Source: UBA10677 sp045532295 (GTDB lineage Bacteria; Bacillota; Clostridia; Christensenellales; Pumilibacteraceae). From it: 64,000 nucleotides of DNA. The stretch lies in assembly GCA_045532295.1 (NCBI GenBank), contig JAZSFP010000026.1, positions 6,803 through 70,802 of the forward strand, in the 5' to 3' direction. Both the position numbers and the translations under genes were made by a program. Shown here piece after piece: positions 1 through 7,902 of this stretch (positions are counted from its first letter, which is position 1; each line of letters starts with the position of its first letter). The notes below the pieces were generated by a model. It worked only from the letters and a program-made list of their open reading frames with translations. It did not search any database and was not told the origin of the DNA.

Positions 1-301
1 TTGGTATCATTACACTATCTAAAAGACTACAACGCAAGAACGCATAATCACCTATACTCGTTACACTATCAGGTATCGTTATGCTCATTAAATTACTGCA
101 TTCACTGAACGCATCATCCCCTATGCTCGTTACACTATCAGGTATCGTTATGCTCATTAAATTACTGCATTCACTGAACGCCCTATCACCTATGCCCGTG
201 ACATAATCGGGTACTATAATAGAAGTTAGCGTTTTATTTTTAACCTTAGTTAGTGTGCAAGTTGCTCCATCATAGCGTAATTCAAAATCGTCCGTATTCA
301 T
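1..301 (-). CDS. BspA-type leucine-rich-repeat surface protein, N-terminal part (runs off window)
   Basis: The minus strand reads open from an ATG at 301, preceded by a GGAG ribosome binding site, to the window edge, giving about 100 N-terminal residues. After a short non-repetitive start the translation falls into 23-residue leucine-rich repeats of the LRR_5/BspA type, with cores such as SVTSIGDxAFSECSNL and SITIPD. Proteins of this family are usually surface-exposed and often very long; here no signal peptide is seen at the start, so the export route is unclear. Two DNA repeat units are nearly identical (period 69 bp), suggesting recent duplication. The rest of the gene lies outside the window. 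Confidence 0.8.
   Translation of the reverse strand, partial: MNTDDFELRYDGATCTLTKVKNKTLTSIIVPDYVTGIGDRAFSECSNLMSITIPDSVTSIGDDAFSECSNLMSITIPDSVTSIGDYAFLRCSLLDSVMIP
43..180. repeat. 69-bp tandem repeats inside the LRR gene
   Basis: The segment beginning TTACACTATCAGGTATCG at 61 recurs almost unchanged at 130, an exact 69-bp step (23 codons), and a more diverged third unit follows towards 240. The repeats encode single leucine-rich-repeat units and can expand or contract by recombination without shifting the frame. Confidence 0.85.
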
Positions 302-455
302 AATTTTCTCCACTTTAATTGTTAGTAAATCGTAATTTATATTTACATTATACCACTTTTGAGAGCGTTTGTCAATACCCATATTTTTTCCAGCAACATA
401 AATAGGTGTTTTATTTAAAAATTTCAAAAAATTTTGGCGTATTTTTGTAATTTAG

Positions 456-485
456 TTGACTAAACAAAATGCGCTGTGCTATAAT
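456..485 (+). promoter_or_regulatory. sigma-A-type promoter of gdhA
   Basis: TTGACT at 456-461 and TATAAT at 480-485 are separated by 18 bases. The element ends about 66 bases before the gdhA start and lies in the only non-coding stretch upstream of it. Confidence 0.75.
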
Positions 486-551
486 AATTCGCATAGTGGT
501 ACTTTACCTCTTAACTTTAGTTTATTTTTCCATAAAGGATGGTACAATATT

Positions 552-1901
552 ATGTTTAAAAATCAGTATCTTAACGAACTTATGGACAGAGTTATTAAGC
601 GTAACGCTAACGAACCCGAGTTCCATCAAGCCGTTCAAGAAGTTCTTGAGTCTATCGAACCCGTTATCGACGCTCATCCCGAATACATTACTTCGGGCGT
701 TTTAGAGAGAATCGTTGAGCCTGAAAAAATCTTCAAGTTCCGTGTTCCCTGGGTGGACGACAAGGGCGTAGTTCAGGTTAACCGCGGTTTCAGAATTCAG
801 TTTAACAGCGCAATCGGACCTTACAAGGGCGGTCTTCGTTTCCACCCATCCGTTTGCGAGAGCATTATCAAGTTCCTCGGTTTCGAGCAAACCTTCAAAA
901 ACAGCCTTACCTCTCTTCCTATGGGCGGTGGTAAGGGCGGTAGCGACTTCGACCCCAAGGGCAAGAGCGATGGAGAGGTTATGCGTTTCTGCCAGAGTTT
1001 TATGACCGAACTTGCTAAGTATATCGGACCTGACACCGACGTTCCCGCAGGCGATATCGGTGTTGGCGCAAGAGAAATCGGCTACCTTTTCGGTCAGTAT
1101 AAGCGTCTTCGCGACGAGTTTACGGGCGTTTTAACGGGTAAGGGTATTCCTTACGGCGGTTCGCTCGTTCGTCCCGAGGCTACCGGCTTTGGCGCTGTTT
1201 ACTACACCGTTGAAATGCTCAAGTCCTTCGGCGAGGACGTTAAGGGCAAGACCTTCGCTATCTCCGGCTTTGGTAACGTTGCTTGGGGTACGGTTAAAAA
1301 GGTTAACGAACTCGGCGGTAAGGTAGTAACTCTTTCCGGTCCCGACGGTTATATCTACGATCCCGACGGAATTTCCACTCCCGAGAAGGTTAACTTCCTT
1401 CTTGAAATGCGCGCGTCCTGCCGTGATAAAGTTCAAGACTACGCAGACAAGTTCGGCGTTCAGTTCTTCCCCGGTCAGCGTCCTTGGGGCACTAAGGTTG
1501 ATATCGTTATGCCCTGCGCTACTCAAAACGAAGTTGGTATTGAAGACGCAAAGAAAATCGTTGCTAACGGCGTTAAGTTCTACGTTGAGGTTTCTAATAT
1601 GCCCACTACTGCTGAGGCTGTTGCATACCTTAAAGCAAACAAGGTTATCGTTGCTCCCTCTAAGGCAGTTAACGCTGGTGGCGTAGCAGTTTCCGGTCTT
1701 GAAATGAGCCAGAACTCTATGCGTTACAGTTGGTCGGCTGAAGAGGTTGACGCTAAACTTCAAACCATTATGAAGAACATCTACAAAGCGTCCTACGACG
1801 CTGCTAAAGAGTACGGTATGGACGGCGACCTCGTTGCAGGCGCGAACATTGCCGGCTTTATCAAGGTTGCCGAGGCTATGAAAGCGCAAGGCGTTTGCTA
1901 A
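552..1901 (+). CDS. gdhA: NADP-type glutamate dehydrogenase
   Basis: Catalyses reversible reductive amination of 2-oxoglutarate to glutamate in the cytoplasm, the main ammonium-assimilation or glutamate-breakdown step. The 449-residue product aligns by eye along its whole length with enterobacterial GdhA (about 447 residues): the glutamate-binding segments SSAIGPYKGGxRFHPSV-like and LPMGGGKGGSDFDPKGKS, then the nucleotide-binding part with GFGNVAWG, and the C-terminal NAGGVAxSGLEMxQN signature. I chose ATG 552 because an in-frame start further up would begin inside the promoter and add residues foreign to the family. It is monocistronic, with its own promoter and a terminator at 1909. Confidence 0.97.
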   Translation: MFKNQYLNELMDRVIKRNANEPEFHQAVQEVLESIEPVIDAHPEYITSGVLERIVEPEKIFKFRVPWVDDKGVVQVNRGFRIQFNSAIGPYKGGLRFHPSVCESIIKFLGFEQTFKNSLTSLPMGGGKGGSDFDPKGKSDGEVMRFCQSFMTELAKYIGPDTDVPAGDIGVGAREIGYLFGQYKRLRDEFTGVLTGKGIPYGGSLVRPEATGFGAVYYTVEMLKSFGEDVKGKTFAISGFGNVAWGTVKKVNELGGKVVTLSGPDGYIYDPDGISTPEKVNFLLEMRASCRDKVQDYADKFGVQFFPGQRPWGTKVDIVMPCATQNEVGIEDAKKIVANGVKFYVEVSNMPTTAEAVAYLKANKVIVAPSKAVNAGGVAVSGLEMSQNSMRYSWSAEEVDAKLQTIMKNIYKASYDAAKEYGMDGDLVAGANIAGFIKVAEAMKAQGVC

Positions 1902-1908
1902 TAAATTA

Positions 1909-1939
1909 AGCGTTGGGCGTAACTGCTCAACGCTTTTTT
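1909..1939 (+). terminator. gdhA intrinsic terminator
   Basis: AGCGTTGGGC and GCTCAACGCT form a stem with one mismatch, followed directly by a run of six T, eight bases after the gdhA stop codon. Confidence 0.85.
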
Positions 1940-2007
1940 GTAAGTTTTTTCCTATCATAATTTGCCTCCTTTCTTTACATAATAACAGTGTAAGGAGGAA
2001 AACGAAA

Positions 2008-2091
2008 ATGGCTAACACGAAACAAAAGACCTCGTCGAAGTCCACTACTTCGAAGGCAAAAGCAGTTAAGTCTACCAAGAACTGCAAGTAA
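2008..2091 (+). CDS. 27-residue lysine/serine/threonine-rich peptide
   Basis: A short open frame from ATG 2008 to TAA 2091 has a very strong ribosome binding site (AAGGAGG at 1992-1998, nine bases before the ATG) and its own terminator directly behind it, which is why I accept it as a gene. The peptide is strongly basic: about eight lysines, ten serine or threonine residues, no acidic residue, one cysteine next to the last. No family is recognised. A nucleic-acid-binding or spore-associated role would fit the composition but is only a guess. The segment CCTCCTT at 1965-1971 is fully complementary to the ribosome binding site and could hide it in a hairpin. Confidence 0.6.
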   Translation: MANTKQKTSSKSTTSKAKAVKSTKNCK

Positions 2092-2107
2092 TTAAACCAA
2101 CTTGGTG

Positions 2108-2142
2108 TTACCGCAATGGTAGTCCGTTGCGGTAATTTTTTT
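2108..2142 (+). terminator. terminator of the small basic peptide gene
   Basis: TTACCGCAA and TTGCGGTAA form a perfect nine-base-pair stem around a ten-base loop, followed by a run of T. Confidence 0.9.
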
Positions 2143-2186
2143 AAGCCGAAGAGCATAAATTACCATATAAATAACTTAATTCGTTA

Positions 2187-2215
2187 TTGATTTGTCTTTC
2201 TTTGCGTGCTATACT
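2187..2215 (+). promoter_or_regulatory. sigma-A-type promoter of the GH78-like gene
   Basis: TTGATT at 2187-2192 and TATACT at 2210-2215 with a 17-base spacer. The first in-frame ATG of the longer reading frame lies inside this promoter, supporting the downstream start. Confidence 0.75.
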
Positions 2216-2234
2216 TAATTTGAGGTTATACGCT

Positions 2235-3989
2235 ATGGAAAACTTAATTACTCCAAAATTACTTAGTATTGAAAAAAACGGGGAACTTATCGTACGAAGA
2301 TACGCTTTCGAGCAAAAGGTATCGGGCTTTTTCTACGCTCGTTTATCACAAGAGGGCAAAATAAAGATTACTTACGGACCATACGATTTTTGCAAGAATT
2401 ACTCAATGGATTTTACTTCCTCAAACGGCGAAGTTAAACACGACGATATCTTGTCTTTTCAATATTTAGATATTGAAACGGCAAAGGGCGTTGAGGTTTT
2501 AACCGTAGGCGTAATCGACGCGACTTATCCCTATAAGAGAACGGGCTTTTTTGAGAGCGACGACGCGCTACTAAATAAAATTTGGGAAGTAGGCGCGTAC
2601 ACCGTTAAACTTTGCACCCACCGTCATCGCTATTCTTCCCCTCACCGCTTTGCTCTGCCCAAGGAATTTAACGACTTTATTGCATCTTGGGACAGTGAAT
2701 ACGGGGACTTCGTCATATTCGACGGACCAAGACGGGATAGAGAGTGTTGGATAGGGGATCTTCGCACGGAGGCTCTTGCCGTCTACTCTGCTTTTTCCGA
2801 CCTTAATCCCGTAAAGGCAAGTTTGCAAGTTTTTTCCGACCTTCAACGAAACGACGGTCTTATTCCCGGTTCAGGCGCAACGCGACAGCCTTTCCTTGAG
2901 TATAATTTTTGGTGGGTTATTAGCGTTTACGAGTGTTATCTTTACAGTAACGACGAAGAGTTTTTACGAAAAACTTATCCGCATTTGTTACGGTTTTTTG
3001 AATACGTATTAAAAAATTCCTTACCTAACGGGTTGATGGAGAACGATAATTCGTGGATGTGGACTTTCGTTAGAGTGGGCAAGGTAGGTAGCGCACAGTG
3101 CGCTCTTTACGAGGCGTTAAAGTCGCTTTCGCTTTGCGCAAAGATAATGAGCGACGATAAAACCTATCGTCTTGCAACTGAGCAAGCGGAAAAGGTAAAG
3201 AAGGCTATAAACGAAGACTACTGGAACGAAGAGAAGGGAATTTACGACGATAAAATCAATTTTTACACGCCCACTCTTCCCTCGTTTTTGGACTTTAACT
3301 GCTTTGCAATTGACTTTGGGATTGCAGATACAAGGCAAAGCGAACGCATACTCGACTATCTTAAAAAGTATCATCACTCGCCCTACGGCTCGACCACTAC
3401 CGATATTGAACTTACCGAAGTTGCTCTAACGGAAAAATCGAGCGGTGTCATTGCCGATATGGCGAAAGACTACGACGAGCCTAACGAATATTTAATAAAA
3501 CTTATGTATCCGCATAACAAGAAGATTTGGCCCTTCGTGGTAGCGTACGAAGTTGAGGCGCGTTTTCTCTACGGCGACGACGAGGGCGCGTTCGACTTAA
3601 TCAAGAAGTGTTGGGGCGCAATGTTAAACCAAAACGCCACTACTTTTTGGGAAATGCTTGAACCCTCTTCTCCCTCTTATCCTGCAGTTTCGCTCTCGTA
3701 CGGAGCAACGCTCGACGGTATGAATAGCGCTTGCCACGGCTGGTCAGGGTGGATTACGCATCTTCTTTCAAAGTTTGCGCTGGGCGTTAAACCCATAACC
3801 TCGGGCTTTAAGACTTTTACCGTTAATCCTCGACTTTATAAAATCAAAAATCTTAGGGGCGCAGTTCCCACGCCCTGCGGCGCGATTGAGATTGCGATTA
3901 GCGGTAAAAACATAACGGTAACTTACCCTAAAGAACTTACGCTTATTCAAAAATCCGACGATTTCGTATATACGGAAATAACTAAATAG
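2235..3989 (+). CDS. alpha-L-rhamnosidase-like glycosidase (GH78-type six-hairpin fold)
   Basis: Probably removes terminal rhamnose or a related sugar from glycans. The 584-residue protein has a short N-terminal beta domain, then the (alpha/alpha)6-barrel signature of GH78: DGPRRDRECWIGD around residues 175-187 matches the D-x-P-x-R-D-E-R-x-x-W-x-G-D catalytic region, and WEMLEP plus HGWSGW near the C-terminus match the conserved barrel end, followed by a small beta-sandwich. There is no signal peptide, so it is likely cytoplasmic and acts on imported oligosaccharides. Start ATG 2235 follows GAGGT at 2223. Other six-hairpin families cannot be excluded without a search. Single gene with its own promoter and terminator. 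Confidence 0.75.
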   Translation: MENLITPKLLSIEKNGELIVRRYAFEQKVSGFFYARLSQEGKIKITYGPYDFCKNYSMDFTSSNGEVKHDDILSFQYLDIETAKGVEVLTVGVIDATYPYKRTGFFESDDALLNKIWEVGAYTVKLCTHRHRYSSPHRFALPKEFNDFIASWDSEYGDFVIFDGPRRDRECWIGDLRTEALAVYSAFSDLNPVKASLQVFSDLQRNDGLIPGSGATRQPFLEYNFWWVISVYECYLYSNDEEFLRKTYPHLLRFFEYVLKNSLPNGLMENDNSWMWTFVRVGKVGSAQCALYEALKSLSLCAKIMSDDKTYRLATEQAEKVKKAINEDYWNEEKGIYDDKINFYTPTLPSFLDFNCFAIDFGIADTRQSERILDYLKKYHHSPYGSTTTDIELTEVALTEKSSGVIADMAKDYDEPNEYLIKLMYPHNKKIWPFVVAYEVEARFLYGDDEGAFDLIKKCWGAMLNQNATTFWEMLEPSSPSYPAVSLSYGATLDGMNSACHGWSGWITHLLSKFALGVKPITSGFKTFTVNPRLYKIKNLRGAVPTPCGAIEIAISGKNITVTYPKELTLIQKSDDFVYTEITK

Positions 3990-3991
3990 AG

Positions 3992-4025
3992 AAAACGGAC
4001 ACCATAGCGGTGTCCGTTTCGTTTT
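3992..4025. terminator. bidirectional terminator between GH78-like gene and tex
   Basis: AAACGGACACC and GGTGTCCGTTT form an 11-base-pair stem flanked by A- and T-rich ends, serving both convergent genes; it slightly overlaps the tex 3' end. Confidence 0.85.
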
Positions 4026-6369
4026 AGTGTTTCTTATATTTATTTTGTAACGCTTTAAGCATATCGTCAAGGGATTTTTCTTCACGACGGGGACGAGCAT
4101 CTCGATTGTCGCGACGGTCGCGGTTATCACGACGGGGAGCGTTCTTGTCGGGGCGGGGACGCTCTTCGCGTTTGGGCGCTTGGGAAACGAAACCGCTTGC
4201 TTGCTTAATGGAAAGATTGATACGCTGTTTTACGGTATCAACGCCTATAACCTTTACTTTAACCACGTCGCCAACGCTTAACGCTTCGCCGGGATGCTTG
4301 ATAAAGCGGTCGGATATTTCAGAAACGTGAACGAGACCGTCGTGATGAACGCCGATGTCTACGAACGCGCCGAAGTCGATAACGTTACGAACCGTTCCGG
4401 TAAGTTCCATACCTTCCTTGAGGTCCTTAATATCCATAAGGTCTGCGCGAAGTACGGGAGCAGGGAGGTCCGCGCGGATATCACGACCGGGCTTTAAGAT
4501 TTCTTCTACGATATCGTTAAGGGTAGGCTCGCCAACGCCGATTTCCTCGGCAACCTTAGCCGTACCGTCCACTGCTATCTTGTTTTTAATATCGGAAATT
4601 GCGCCTTTAACGACGTCCTCGTCGGTGTAGCCGTACTTAGCGAGGAGTTTTTCCGCTGCCTCGTAACTTTCGGGGTGAACGCCCGTATTGTCAAGCACGT
4701 TGTCGCCACCGGGGATACGCAAGAAACCTGCGCATTGCTCGTACGCTTTAGGGCCAAGTTTCTTAACTTCGAGAAGTTGACGACGGGTCTTAAAGGGCGT
4801 AGTCTTTCTATACTCTACTACGTTCTTTGCGATAGAGAGGTTAAGTCCTGCAATGTGCGAAAGGAGGCTATACGACGCGGTGTTAAGGTCAACGCCAACG
4901 CTGTTCACGCAATCTTCTACGACGCCTTCGAGAACTTCAGTGAGGCGTTTTTGGGGCATATCGTGTTGGTACTGACCAACGCCGATGGATTTTACGTCAA
5001 TCTTGATAAGTTCTGCAAGGGGGTCCATAAGACGACGGGCAATGGATATTGCCGAACGAACGGTTACGTCGAACTCGGGGAATTCTTCCGTTCCTTGCTT
5101 GCTCGCAGAGTAAACGGACGCGCCTGCCTCGTTTACTACGATATACTGAATAGGACGGGGGCTTTCTTTGATAAGGTCGGCAACGAAGATTTCCGTTTCC
5201 TTGCTTGCCGTTCCATTACCGATAGAAATAACGTCAACCTTATGCTTTGCGATAAGAGAAAGCACTACCGCTTTAGACTTTTGAATTTTTTCGTCGGAAG
5301 TTGCCGCTACGAAGATTACGGTGTTGTCAAGGTGATTGCCGTTCTGGTCGATAACCGCTACCTTACAACCCGTTCTGTAACCGGGGTCAAGTCCCATAAT
5401 GGTCTTACCCTTAAGAGGGGGTTGCATTAAGAGAGGCTTAAGGTTAACCTCGAACATTTTAATAGCCTGCTCGTTTGCTCTGTCGGTAAGTTCACTTCTC
5501 ACTTCTCTCTCAATCGAGGGGAAGATAAGACGAGCATAACTGTCTTCGATAGCCTCCGTTACGATGGCGGTAAACGCGCTGTCTTTAAGGAACTTGCCTT
5601 TAAGAACGGCGAGCATTTTTTCGCTGTCAATTACGACGCCTGCTTTAAGACACTCTTCCTTCTCGCCACGGTTGATAGCAAGAATTCTGTGTGAAGGAAG
5701 GGTTGCAACCTTTTCGGAGAACTCCTTGTAAGTTTCGTAAATATGAAGTTTTTCAGCGTCTTCCTGCTTTTCGTCGAGTTTGCTTTCAAGCACGCCCTCG
5801 CTCATAAGAAGTTCACGAAGAACCTTTCTCATTTCAGCGTCGTCGGAAACGCGCTCGGCAATAATGTCTTTCGCGCCTGCAATAGCGTCGGAGACGGTCT
5901 TAACGCTCTTTTTGTCGTCGCCATCAACGATTTTGATATATTCGGACGCCAAAGCGTTAATATCGCACTCTTGAAGTTCTTGAGCAAAGATGATATCCGC
6001 CAAAGGCTCGAGACCACGCTCGATAGCCATAGACGCTCTCGTCATCTTCTTCTGCTTGTAGGGGCGGTAAATATCCTCAACCTCGGTCATAGTTTCGGCG
6101 GAAGAAAGCGCCAAAGCCAGTTCCTCCGTCCACTTACCTTGCTCTTCAATAGAAGACTTTACTGCCTCTTTTCTCTCTTCGAGGTTACGAAGATAGGTAA
6201 GGCGGTCGGAAAAGTCACGAAGAAGTTCGTCACTGCATCCTCCGTGCATCTCTTTGCGGTAACGGGCAATAAAGGGAATAGTGTTGCCCTCGTCAATCAA
6301 GCCTACGATGTTATTTGAGTACACGGGGCTGATGTTAAATTCTTCGGCGAGTTTTGCTTTGATGTCCAT
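4024..6369 (-). CDS. tex: Tex family S1 RNA-binding transcription accessory protein
   Basis: A highly conserved nucleic-acid-binding protein thought to act on RNA and transcription. The 781-residue sequence shows the usual order: helical Tex N-terminal region with NTIPFIARYRKE near residue 31, a YqgF/RNase H-like domain starting at GLDPGYRTGCKVAVID, helix-hairpin-helix elements (VVEYRKTTPFKTRRQL), and a C-terminal S1 domain (MELTGTVRNVIDFGAFVDIG). After the S1 domain there is an Arg/Asp/Asn-rich tail of about 45 residues, which may add RNA affinity. AAGGAAAG precedes the start. Convergent with the GH78-like gene. Confidence 0.95.
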   Translation of the reverse strand: MDIKAKLAEEFNISPVYSNNIVGLIDEGNTIPFIARYRKEMHGGCSDELLRDFSDRLTYLRNLEERKEAVKSSIEEQGKWTEELALALSSAETMTEVEDIYRPYKQKKMTRASMAIERGLEPLADIIFAQELQECDINALASEYIKIVDGDDKKSVKTVSDAIAGAKDIIAERVSDDAEMRKVLRELLMSEGVLESKLDEKQEDAEKLHIYETYKEFSEKVATLPSHRILAINRGEKEECLKAGVVIDSEKMLAVLKGKFLKDSAFTAIVTEAIEDSYARLIFPSIEREVRSELTDRANEQAIKMFEVNLKPLLMQPPLKGKTIMGLDPGYRTGCKVAVIDQNGNHLDNTVIFVAATSDEKIQKSKAVVLSLIAKHKVDVISIGNGTASKETEIFVADLIKESPRPIQYIVVNEAGASVYSASKQGTEEFPEFDVTVRSAISIARRLMDPLAELIKIDVKSIGVGQYQHDMPQKRLTEVLEGVVEDCVNSVGVDLNTASYSLLSHIAGLNLSIAKNVVEYRKTTPFKTRRQLLEVKKLGPKAYEQCAGFLRIPGGDNVLDNTGVHPESYEAAEKLLAKYGYTDEDVVKGAISDIKNKIAVDGTAKVAEEIGVGEPTLNDIVEEILKPGRDIRADLPAPVLRADLMDIKDLKEGMELTGTVRNVIDFGAFVDIGVHHDGLVHVSEISDRFIKHPGEALSVGDVVKVKVIGVDTVKQRINLSIKQASGFVSQAPKREERPRPDKNAPRRDNRDRRDNRDARPRREEKSLDDMLKALQNKYKKH

Positions 6370-6480
6370 TTTGTTCTTTCCTTGCGTTAGATTTTACGGC
6401 TTGCACGCCGTCTATATTATTTTACATTATTTGCCGACTAAATGCAATCTTTTTTCGCCCCTTTACCACATTTTTTTGTG

Positions 6481-6508
6481 ACATTTTTCTACCGAACGCG
6501 AATATACT
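6481..6508 (+). promoter_or_regulatory. possible sigma-E-type promoter of yabP
   Basis: ACATTTT at 6481-6487 and AATATACT at 6501-6508 resemble the -35 (kmATATT) and -10 (CATACAnT) elements of the mother-cell factor sigma E, at 13-base spacing. No good sigma-A promoter is present. Matches are partial. Confidence 0.35.
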
Positions 6509-6525
6509 GTATAGAGGTGTATTTT

Positions 6526-6786
6526 ATGGACGGTCAGACTAAATCTCATTCCCTTTCTCTTGAAAATCGAACCGCTCTTTCTATCTCGGGCGTTAGCGAA
6601 GTTATCAAAGCAGAAAGTGGCGAAGTGCTGTTAAACACGACTTGCGGACGGCTTTTAGTAGAGGGTAAGGATATTAAAATCAAGCGATTTAACGAGAGCG
6701 ACGGCTCGCTTACCCTCTCTGGTGAAATTGCTCTTCTTAAGTACGAGGGCGAAAAAGTTCCCTTCTTAAAGCGAATTTTCCGATGA
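6526..6786 (+). CDS. yabP: sporulation protein YabP
   Basis: Small sporulation-specific protein made in the mother cell in Bacillus; its exact biochemical role is not established. The 86-residue product matches YabP in length and pattern: SHSLSLENRTxLSISGVxEV at the start, a central GxLLVEGKDIKI element and a C-terminal SGEIALLKYE. ATG 6526 is preceded by GAGGT; the longer frame would start in non-coding sequence. The stop codon overlaps the next start as ATGA, so yabP and yabQ are translationally coupled, as in most spore formers. Confidence 0.85.
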   Translation: MDGQTKSHSLSLENRTALSISGVSEVIKAESGEVLLNTTCGRLLVEGKDIKIKRFNESDGSLTLSGEIALLKYEGEKVPFLKRIFR

Positions 6787-7055
6787 GTTTACTCGTTTTC
6801 TTGATTTTTGGCGCAATGGGCGGAGTTTTAACGAGTATCTATTCTCTCTTCTCTGCAAAACTCCCACTCGTTTTTCTCGTTCTTTGCGATATTTTGTTTT
6901 CGTTCCTTACGATCTCGCTATTCGCTTTGCCCTTTTTTATCATCTTCGAGGGAGTTTTTTCGCTCTACCAACCGCTCTTTTTTGCTCTTGGATTTGCAGT
7001 TTGCGTTTATCTGAAAAAATTTGCTAAAAAAGTATTGACAAAAATACGAAAGTAG
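6783..7055 (+). CDS. yabQ: sporulation membrane protein YabQ
   Basis: A 90-residue hydrophobic protein with about three membrane segments and a basic end (KKFAKKVLTKIRK). Family knowledge: YabQ sits in the forespore outer membrane and is needed for cortex formation in Bacillus. The call rests on size, topology and coupling to yabP; Bacillus YabQ is about twice as long, but clostridial forms are often short. The 3' end contains the -35 region of the following riboswitch promoter. Confidence 0.75.
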   Translation: MSLLVFLIFGAMGGVLTSIYSLFSAKLPLVFLVLCDILFSFLTISLFALPFFIIFEGVFSLYQPLFFALGFAVCVYLKKFAKKVLTKIRK

Positions 7056-7063
7056 GTTATACT
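7035..7063 (+). promoter_or_regulatory. sigma-A promoter for the ZTP riboswitch and pfl operon
   Basis: Perfect TTGACA at 7035-7040 and TATACT at 7058-7063 with 17-base spacing. The -35 lies inside the 3' end of yabQ, and the aptamer begins a few bases after the -10. Confidence 0.85.
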
Positions 7064-7067
7064 AATA

Positions 7068-7135
7068 GTGTCATATGACTGACGGAAGTGGATTAACCAC
7101 AGGGAGTATGACGAAGATGTGCCGACCGTCTGGGC
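7068..7135 (+). ncRNA. ZTP (pfl motif) riboswitch aptamer
   Basis: Senses the purine-biosynthesis intermediate ZMP and its triphosphate ZTP, which build up when 10-formyl-tetrahydrofolate runs short. Sequence evidence: P1 pairs GTCATA (7070-7075) with TATGAC (7107-7112); the P2 hairpin is GTGG-ATTAA-CCAC at 7088-7100; the conserved ACAGGGAG block follows; and the separate 3' half carries GCCGACCGTCTGGGC (7121-7135) with the invariant CTGGGC. The motif was originally named after its position upstream of pfl genes, exactly as here. The 3' half also forms the first arm of a terminator, so ligand binding should let transcription continue. Confidence 0.9.
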
Positions 7136-7159
7136 TTTAATATTGCCCGATGGTTTTTT
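7125..7159 (+). terminator. riboswitch expression-platform terminator
   Basis: ACCGTCTGGGC (7125-7135), part of the aptamer, pairs with GCCCGATGGT (7145-7154), followed by T5. It competes with the ligand-bound aptamer fold, so this is a genetic ON switch for pflA-pflB. Confidence 0.85.
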
Positions 7160-7179
7160 GTTTATTTTAGAGGTAGTTT

Positions 7180-7902
7180 ATGGCGAACGGTCGTATTTTC
7201 TCAATAGAGACGATGGGGCTTGTAGACGGGCCCGGCATACGCGTCGTAGTTTTTATGGCGGGTTGCCCTCTTCGGTGCGCGTTTTGTCATAACCCAGACT
7301 CGTGGGACGCGTCCTCCGCCCAAGAATTTACCCCCTCTACGCTCGTAGAAAAACTTAAACGCTTTAAACCCTACTTTTCCCGTAGCGGTGGCGGAGTAAC
7401 CTTTTCAGGTGGCGAGCCTCTACTTCAAAGCGAATTCTTGTTAGAAACGATTACGCTTTGCAAAAAAGAGGGTATTCACACCTGCATTGATACTTCGGGA
7501 GTAAGTTTTGGAAACGAGGACGAAATCTTAGAAAAAGTCGACCTTCTTCTCCTTGATATCAAGGCGATAGACGAGCAAAATTACCGCGTCCTTACGGGCG
7601 GAGACATCAAAACTGCAGAACGCTTTATGGCAAAAGTACGCGAAAAAAAGACGCCCGTAATAGTTCGTCAAGTAGTTATTCCTTCCATTAACGACAACGA
7701 CGACTATATGGAAAATCTTAAAGCGTACATTAAAATTCACTTACCGCACTGCCATAAAGTAGAACTTTTGCCCTATCACACTATGGGCGAACACAAGTAC
7801 GAAAAATTAGGAATTGCTTATCCGCTTAAAGGCGTTGCGCCTATGGACAAGCAAAGAACGCAAGAACTTTTTGACAAGCATTTTAGGGAGTTACAACTAT
7901 GA
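7180..7902 (+). CDS. pflA: pyruvate formate-lyase activating enzyme (radical SAM)
   Basis: Uses S-adenosylmethionine and a 4Fe-4S cluster to place the glycyl radical on PflB. The 240-residue protein has the CxxxCxxC cluster motif in MAGCPLRCAFCHNP near residues 28-40, GGVTFSGGEPLLQ, and the C-terminal HxxELLPYHTMGEHKYEKLG signature of PflA. Start ATG 7180 follows an AGAGG site. The stop overlaps the start of pflB (ATGA), so the pair is translationally coupled and both are under the ZTP riboswitch. Confidence 0.95.
   Translation: MANGRIFSIETMGLVDGPGIRVVVFMAGCPLRCAFCHNPDSWDASSAQEFTPSTLVEKLKRFKPYFSRSGGGVTFSGGEPLLQSEFLLETITLCKKEGIHTCIDTSGVSFGNEDEILEKVDLLLLDIKAIDEQNYRVLTGGDIKTAERFMAKVREKKTPVIVRQVVIPSINDNDDYMENLKAYIKIHLPHCHKVELLPYHTMGEHKYEKLGIAYPLKGVAPMDKQRTQELFDKHFRELQL

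Noticed and set aside
302..455. Possible RNA gene in the gap before gdhA
   Set aside because: Only A/T-rich sequence was seen, with no stable fold, beyond the gdhA promoter.
1131..2156. Long open frame of 341 codons on the minus strand opposite gdhA
   Set aside because: It is a mirror of the strong codon bias of gdhA, has no recognisable motif or ribosome binding site and crosses the gdhA terminator and the small peptide gene.
4675..5430. 251-codon plus-strand frame inside tex
   Set aside because: Antisense shadow of the conserved Tex catalytic region; no motif of its own.
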